Assembly: GCA_018780265.1 (NCBI GenBank)
Contig: JADMJV010000073.1
Coordinates: 2,157-52,465, forward strand
DNA from: a bacterium
Lineage (GTDB): Bacteria; Vulcanimicrobiota; Xenobia; Xenobiales; JADMJV01
Direction: 5' to 3'
DNA length: 50,309 nt
Shown here: positions 44,617 to 50,309 of the stretch, piece by piece
Numbering within the stretch: the stretch's first letter is position 1
Layout: each line of letters begins with the position of its first letter
Program-made: the position numbers and the translations under genes
Notes under the pieces: generated by a model
What the model saw: only the letters and a program-made list of their open reading frames with translations
The model's database searches: none
What the model was told of the DNA's origin: nothing

Positions 44617-44994
44617 ATGTTGATGATGCAAAGACTCGCTCAAATGCAACTGCCAGTCGTGGAAGAGGTCTCTCCCGAAGAGAGTCCGGTCGAAAAAGTA
44701 TTACGCCTGGCCGAGCAGCTGCCCGCCAGCCAGCCACAGCTGGAGGACGAGGCCGCCCGCCTGGAAGGACTGCTAGACACCCTGCAGGCGCCGGTCTCCG
44801 AGATGGGCAGCCAGTTGATGGCTCAATTGGTAGAAGTGCTGGAGGGTCAACTGGACGGAATCTACGGCCTGCTCGACGGCGACCAGGACACGGTCCAGCA
44901 CAGCCTGGCATTGCTGGTGCAATGCGACGCCCAACTGCGACATCTGGAGACGCAGATGGAGGGCCTGCGCGAGCAGGTGCCCCTGATGGCCTGA
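44617..44994 (+). CDS. Small acidic coiled-coil protein, unknown function
   Basis: 125 aa, almost entirely helical and acidic, with heptad-like Leu/Gln spacing (LEGLLDTLQAPVSEMG, LVEVLEGQLDGIYGLL). No membrane segment or known motif. AAAGGA lies 9 nt before the ATG. Probably in an operon with the 44311 gene. It may be a structural or adaptor protein; nothing more can be said. Confidence 0.6.
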   Translation: MLMMQRLAQMQLPVVEEVSPEESPVEKVLRLAEQLPASQPQLEDEAARLEGLLDTLQAPVSEMGSQLMAQLVEVLEGQLDGIYGLLDGDQDTVQHSLALLVQCDAQLRHLETQMEGLREQVPLMA

Positions 44995-45037
44995 GTCGGT
45001 AGAAATTTGGTAGTACCCCGTGGGTTAACCTGGGGCC

Positions 45038-45705
45038 ATGGGAACCCTTCGAGAAATTCGCAAGCAACGGTGCGCCACTCAGCAGGAGATGGCCGACCTG
45101 TGCCAGGTATCTCGCCAATACTGGTGTGATTTGAAGGCCGGACAGTTTCTGCCATCGGCAGCGGTACCCGCGAAACTAGAGGAGCACGGAACATTTCCGT
45201 CACTGCAGGACACATTCTCTGCCCGCCAGGCGCGACTGTGGTTTGAGACCTTCCCTTATCAGGTCACGCGGGTGAATCGCCAACCCTGGGAGCGGGCCCT
45301 GAGCAACTGGGCCCACCCTTTAAGTCGAATGCGGATGGCCGAACGGACGCGGCAGTGGATGGTGACGATGATCAACTGCGATTCGGCGCTGGAGGCCTAC
45401 GGATGGTTACAAATAGCCGCCATGGGGGCCTTGCCGCAGATCCACAATCCCGACGAGTTAGGTTTTCGTGAGCAGCCTATCGTCGACCAGGATGGAAAGG
45501 TTTTGGGGGAGCGATGCCTGCCGGGGATTTGCGGGGAATTTGAGGGACTGCGTTATATGATCTGGCCCCAGGTGAATCTGCGGCCCAAGACCACCACTTT
45601 TCGCCCCGACGGCTGGTATGGCTACGCAAGGGCCGCAAGTGGGCGTGGTGCTTGCTAGAATTCGATGGACCACTGCATATCGAAGAGGCCGACCAACGGG
45701 CATAG
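45038..45705 (+). pseudogene. XRE-type regulator with frameshifted C-terminus
   Basis: The open frame from 45038 ends at 45658 (206 aa). Residues 1-50 are an XRE-like helix-turn-helix (LREIRKQRCATQQEMADL, QVSRQYWCDLKAG). Near 45600-45625 the sense moves to another frame, which continues GRKWAWCLLEFDGPLHIEEA to a stop at 45703-45705. The joined C-terminus (RPDGW, then LLEFDG) resembles a PD-(D/E)xK nuclease-like core. A frameshift mutation, a sequencing indel or programmed frameshifting would each explain it. A -10-like TAACCT lies 6 nt before the ATG. Confidence 0.55.
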
Positions 45706-45715
45706 GTTTGCGCAG

Positions 45716-46720
45716 CTACAAGTCGAGAACCCAGGACTGACCCTTGGAGGGCGACCCAAAGAGTTGGTGGGTGCTTTCGTCGACCAGGCGATAGCCCGAC
45801 GCCTGAAAGATCTTGCGGGCCGAGGTGAGGGCAGCCTGGGTCCACAGGAAAATCTTCTCATAGCCGGCATGGCGAGCGAAGGCTTCGCACTGCCTGACCA
45901 ACAGTCCACCCAGGCCACGGCCGCGCGCGGCGGGGTCGACCAGCAGCAGTCGCATCTCGGCCACCTGAGTCGACTTCTCCACCAGGATGACCGATCCTGA
46001 CCGCTGTCCGTCTCTTTCGGCAATCCAGCAGGCCTCACGCCCTGCCTTGAAGTTTTCCAGAAATTCGGCCCCAGTGCGCGCCACCATACTCTCGAAGGCC
46101 CTCCCCCATTTATACTCACGGGCGTAGACCTGACCGTGCAACTCGATGAGCCAGCCTACATCGCCGCTGCGCTGGGGGCGCAAAACCAGGGTGTCATCAG
46201 CCGACCTGCCCAACAAGCGTTCGATGACCCGCATTGCCGCCACCAACTCATGCCTCTCCCCGATGGTGAGGGGCGCCAGTAGCCGGGCCACCTCATCTAG
46301 AGCGCGTTTCTCCATCGAGCGAAAGCACTCCCTTCCCTGGCTGGTCAACTCTAATTGAGTCTGCCGCCGGTCTTGCGCAGACGGGGTCCTGGCCAGCCAC
46401 GACAAAGATTGGAAGCGCTTCAGGATACGCGAAAGGTAGCCTGGGTCCAACTCTAATAGCGTGGCTAATTCGCCGGCAGTCACCCCCTTTCGCGGGCCAC
46501 GCCGATCGGACCGGGCGCGGCGTTCCTCTCCTTTGGGACCGGCGTTAGAGGCACGGCGGTCCTGTCCATCTTTGCGTGTCAATCCCGACCGTTGAGCCAG
46601 CTCGTAGATCACGCGGGTCTCGGTTAACGAACAGACATCTTGTTGGATCCCCTCATTGAGGGCCGCGAGTTTACCCGCGTAGAAACGATTGAAACCACGT
46701 ACTTTGGCAACATCTTCCAC
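45716..46720 (-). CDS. MarR-GNAT fusion regulator
   Basis: 334 aa from the GTG at 46720, which has GAGG 5 nt upstream and gives the family N-terminus (VAKVRGFNRFYAG). A TTG nine codons upstream lies inside the operator and is unlikely. Domain order: MarR winged helix (1-160, DPGYLSRILKRF) and GNAT acetyltransferase (175-330, acyl-CoA loop DPAARGRGLGGLLV). A basic insert of about 35 residues (rich in Arg/Lys, around 47-80) splits the MarR fold before the recognition helices. These fusions usually repress their own gene and modify a small molecule that relieves repression. The 3' end converges on the XRE-type gene. Confidence 0.88.
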   Translation of the reverse strand: MEDVAKVRGFNRFYAGKLAALNEGIQQDVCSLTETRVIYELAQRSGLTRKDGQDRRASNAGPKGEERRARSDRRGPRKGVTAGELATLLELDPGYLSRILKRFQSLSWLARTPSAQDRRQTQLELTSQGRECFRSMEKRALDEVARLLAPLTIGERHELVAAMRVIERLLGRSADDTLVLRPQRSGDVGWLIELHGQVYAREYKWGRAFESMVARTGAEFLENFKAGREACWIAERDGQRSGSVILVEKSTQVAEMRLLLVDPAARGRGLGGLLVRQCEAFARHAGYEKIFLWTQAALTSARKIFQASGYRLVDESTHQLFGSPSKGQSWVLDL

Positions 46721-46734
46721 CAGAACCTCACTAC

Positions 46735-46769
46735 TTGACCGTATCAACTAATTTGATTGACCAAGTCAA
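46735..46769 (-). promoter_or_regulatory. Autoregulatory promoter with two MarR-type operators
   Basis: Two TTGA-N5-TCAA palindromes, 46735-46747 and 46757-46769, are 22 bp apart (two helical turns). The minus-strand -35 (TTGACT, 46764-46769) lies in one and the -10 (TGATAC, 46741-46746) in the other, spacer 17 nt. MarR dimers at both would block the promoter of their own gene. Confidence 0.75.
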
Positions 46770-46983
46770 CTAATGAATCCTTCCAAAGACGCCACAAACC
46801 CCTCAATCGTACTGCCAAGATGCAAATTTCTTTGCCAGAGTGTTGCACTTATTGACTGACTGTTGCCATATCGTCAGTCCCACCACTGCGCGGGATATTT
46901 TCAAGACATATTCCATCGGATGTGGTTTTCTTGTCCCACAGAGATAAAACACAAAACAAACTAACACCTAGGAGACCAAGTCA
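46770..46983 (+). promoter_or_regulatory. Leader region of the FtsH-like gene with inverted repeat
   Basis: This 214-nt region separates the MarR promoter from the FtsH-like gene. GACTGAC at 46854-46860 and GTCAGTC at 46873-46879 form a perfect 7-bp inverted repeat with a 12-nt spacer, a possible operator. TTGCAC and TTGACT just upstream could be -35 elements, but no clear -10 is seen. AGGAG lies 10 nt before the ATG at 46984. Confidence 0.4.
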
Positions 46984-48726
<1,743 letters not shown>

Positions 48727-48741
48727 CAAATTACTACCGGG

Positions 48742-48779
48742 TCCGGGGGCGCAGCCGCGCCGCGGCCAGGCCCCCCGGA
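48742..48779 (+). terminator. GC-rich hairpin after the FtsH-like gene
   Basis: TCCGGGGGC pairs with GCCCCCCGGA (one bulge), with a nested CCGCG/CGCGG stem. No U-tract follows, so it more likely stabilises the 3' end or assists the real terminator downstream. Confidence 0.45.
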
Positions 48780-48816
48780 TTCACACACAACAAAAGTTAG
48801 TTGGTCTCTAGGTATG

Positions 48817-48857
48817 AAGCCGGCTCGGCGCCCAAAAAGCGTCGGCCGGCCTTTTTT
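48817..48857 (+). terminator. Strong rho-independent terminator before the SIMPL gene
   Basis: AGCCGGCTCGGCGC pairs with GCGTCGGCCGGC around a short A-rich loop, followed by C and six Ts. It ends only about 15 nt before the next gene's ATG, so it also lies in the leader of any transcript reaching that gene. Confidence 0.75.
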
Positions 48858-48872
48858 CTTTCAGGAGGGTGT

Positions 48873-49565
48873 ATGAAACGTCAACAAATTTGCCTGATTC
48901 TCTGGACACTTTGCGGTTGGGCCTGGGCCCAACCGGCGGCCGGCCCGCCCGGCCATCCCCCGCTGATCTCGGTGACGGGCAAGGGGGAAATCTGGGTGGC
49001 CCCCGACCAGATCGAATTCTCCGTCCACCTGCAAGGAGAAAATGCTGACCCCGAAGCGGCCATGGCCTCCAGCCAGAAGCTACTCGAGCAGTTGCGGCGC
49101 CTGCTGGCCGACTACAGCCTTGAAACAGGCAGCTTTCAAGTTACCGATGTCAGCCTGGAGCGGCCCTTTCGCAACGGAGTCCGCCAAAAGGTCTACGAGG
49201 CCTCGCGAGAATGCTCATTTACGCTGGCCAACGTCAAGCAAAAAGACTCACTCCTGCTGGCCTTCGCCCGCGGTGACCTGGGCGAAGTGCGCAGTACCCG
49301 AGCCAGCCTGAAAAATCCCATCCCGTTGCGCGAGAAAGCACGTTTACAGGCCCTGGAAGAAGCCCGACGCAAGGCCCAACTGATGGCTGGTTGCCTGCAA
49401 CAAAACGTTGGCAAGGCCTACTGGATCGAAGAAGTTACCCCCGAATTCTGGTCCAACCCCAGCTCCAATATCGTCACCCGAAGTGCACCAGAAGACGGTG
49501 GCAGTGGACTGGGCATGGTGCGAGTGCAGGCCACCGTGAAAGTGGCCTTTGCGCTCAGCCAGTGA
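48873..49565 (+). CDS. Periplasmic SIMPL-domain protein
   Basis: 230 aa from the ATG at 48873, with AGGAGGG 5 nt upstream. A signal peptide (MKRQQICLILWTLCGWAWA) is followed by a SIMPL/DUF541 domain: the opening strand ISVTGKGEIWVAPDQIEFSV, the helix around SSQKLLEQLRRLL, the paired helix LEEARRKAQLMAG and the last strand VRVQATVKVAFAL. SIMPL proteins are periplasmic or outer-membrane-associated oligomers linked to stress tolerance. The gene lies directly after a strong terminator, so its promoter must be upstream of, or inside, that hairpin. It ends 2 nt from the convergent Uma2 gene. Confidence 0.87.
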   Translation: MKRQQICLILWTLCGWAWAQPAAGPPGHPPLISVTGKGEIWVAPDQIEFSVHLQGENADPEAAMASSQKLLEQLRRLLADYSLETGSFQVTDVSLERPFRNGVRQKVYEASRECSFTLANVKQKDSLLLAFARGDLGEVRSTRASLKNPIPLREKARLQALEEARRKAQLMAGCLQQNVGKAYWIEEVTPEFWSNPSSNIVTRSAPEDGGSGLGMVRVQATVKVAFALSQ

Positions 49566-49567
49566 GG

Positions 49568-50179
49568 CTACTTCGCGTCAAACAGGGGGGTTACCTCAAC
49601 AATCAGACCTTCCAGTCGAGCCGAGCGAGCCTCGGCGCCACGGCCGTAGCAGCCAAGCTCACGGTAGCTGGCGCCCTCGAGGACGAAGACCCGAATGGTC
49701 TCCGCCTGGGGCTCGATGATCCAGTATTCAGGAATTCCCGCCTCAGCGTAGTCTTCTAGCTTATCGACGGTATCCCGAGCAGGCTTGTCGGGACTGACGA
49801 CTTCCAGAACCAAGTCGGCCCCAGTCCAATAACGATTGGAACGCCGAGGGTCGTGGGCGTCCATCAACATCAGCAAATCGGGTTCACGGAACTTGCGTTC
49901 CCGAATCCGAAGCCGCAAGGGAGCCAGCAAAACCTTTCCGCCTGCCACTCGAACCCACTCCAGGATGACCCCATAGAGAAACAAGAGCAAAGTTTGATGG
50001 TGGTCGGTTGGCACAGGCAATACCTCCAGATAGCCATCCGTGACTTCTATGAACTGGTTGGTGTGATCGGTCAGCCAGAGATAGTCCTCGTCGCTCCATT
50101 GACCTTGCTCGGGAAGGACTCGCAAAAGTAAGTCGTCCAGTTGATCCTGGTTGGGTCGAACGGTGGAAAGATGAAGCAC
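49568..50179 (-). CDS. Uma2-family putative endonuclease (DUF820)
   Basis: 203 aa from the GTG at 50179. The PD-(D/E)xK-like core is seen in REPDLLMLM (metal Asp) and LVLEVVSPDKPARDT (Glu and the usual SP motif), with the family ending EYWIIEPQAETIRVF. Uma2 proteins have a restriction-endonuclease fold but their biological role is unclear; they are abundant in cyanobacteria and other multicellular-type bacteria. The frame stays open to 50215, but a TATAAT sits 6 nt before the GTG, so the upstream part is promoter rather than coding. Confidence 0.85.
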   Translation of the reverse strand: MLHLSTVRPNQDQLDDLLLRVLPEQGQWSDEDYLWLTDHTNQFIEVTDGYLEVLPVPTDHHQTLLLFLYGVILEWVRVAGGKVLLAPLRLRIRERKFREPDLLMLMDAHDPRRSNRYWTGADLVLEVVSPDKPARDTVDKLEDYAEAGIPEYWIIEPQAETIRVFVLEGASYRELGCYGRGAEARSARLEGLIVEVTPLFDAK

Positions 50180-50185
50180 TGCCTC

Positions 50186-50215
50186 ATTATAGGACCCGAA
50201 CCCGACCCAAAGCAA
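50186..50215 (-). promoter_or_regulatory. Promoter abutting the Uma2 start
   Basis: Minus-strand TATAAT at 50186-50191 and TTGCTT at 50210-50215, spacer 18 nt. The GTG start begins 6 nt after the -10, the same arrangement as for the diguanylate cyclase, which points to a leaderless mRNA. Confidence 0.55.
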
Positions 50216-50224
50216 CCCGCGGGA

Positions 50225-50309
50225 CTACAAGCGCTCGCAGTAGGCTTTGAGTCGAGCCAGGCCGGCATCGAAGTCGCGCGAAAGCATCTTTTTCACGTTC
50301 ATTACCAGG
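50225..50309 (-). CDS. 3' end of a gene running off the window
   Basis: The minus strand reads in frame to a TAG at 50225-50227 with the C-terminal sequence KKMLSRDFDAGLARLKAYCE. A final amphipathic helix of the form DxxxGLxxLKxYxE is usual at the end of SRPBCC/polyketide-cyclase-like proteins, so that is the best guess. Only about 27 codons are visible. Confidence 0.5.
   Translation of the reverse strand, partial: LVMNVKKMLSRDFDAGLARLKAYCERL

Overview
The window is about 50.3 kb of gene-dense, GC-rich bacterial chromosome. I see no rRNA, tRNA, CRISPR array or intact insertion sequence. Cleavable signal peptides, CHASE2 and FecR-like proteins, a hybrid histidine kinase, a CHAT protein and a eukaryotic-type Ser/Thr kinase suggest a free-living, diderm-type bacterium with heavy signalling capacity. 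The mix recalls deep-branching soil or predatory phyla (Myxococcota, Armatimonadota, Vulcanimicrobiota-like). There is no phylogenetic marker that lets me assign it.

Region by region. (1) 61-4383: a tightly overlapped plus-strand operon of cytochrome P450, two GNAT-type acyltransferases and a GH3-type acyl-adenylate/amide synthetase, which looks like a small uncharacterised biosynthetic cluster. It is met by a PlsC-like acyltransferase and a tail-anchored NTF2-like protein on the minus strand. (2) 5670-7532: an aminotransferase, a small membrane protein and a universal stress protein. (3) 7529-13127, minus: a 30-codon small ORF, a tandem amidohydrolase, a pseudo-amidohydrolase/esterase fusion and a crotonase, the last three linked by 4-nt overlaps. 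(4) 13249-17810, minus: two proteins of unknown function, a FecR-like secreted protein and a CHASE2 nucleotide cyclase. (5) 17921-28122, plus: a run of seven genes, prs-like, nadE, exported TPR/CHAT protein, Ser/Thr kinase, small membrane protein, REC-HPt and a multi-receiver protein. It converges on (6) 28096-32589, minus: a single-domain REC, a BarA-type hybrid kinase and a protein with two TerB-like motifs.

(7) 32590-34492 is a decayed accessory patch: a GxxExxY remnant with an internal deletion, a VapBC-type toxin-antitoxin pair and a possible IS91-type transposase fragment. (8) 34493-37982: a helical unknown and a P2-type cation ATPase. (9) 37892-44147, minus: a secreted unknown, a SpoIIE/RsbU phosphatase, an alpha/beta hydrolase, a GAF-GAF-GGDEF diguanylate cyclase and a pentein-fold protein that resembles protein-arginine deiminases. 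(10) 44311-46720: two small helical proteins, a frameshifted XRE-type gene and a MarR-GNAT regulator with a clear tandem operator. (11) 46984-50309: an unusual FtsH-type protease, a strong terminator, a SIMPL-domain protein, a Uma2-type protein and the 3' end of one more gene.

The items I rate most worth a second look are the bacterial PAD-like pentein, the prs/nadE/CHAT/kinase operon, the P450-GNAT-GNAT-GH3 cluster, the amidohydrolase array in which two of three domains have lost metal ligands, and genes whose -10 element sits exactly 6 nt before the start codon, which suggests leaderless transcripts.
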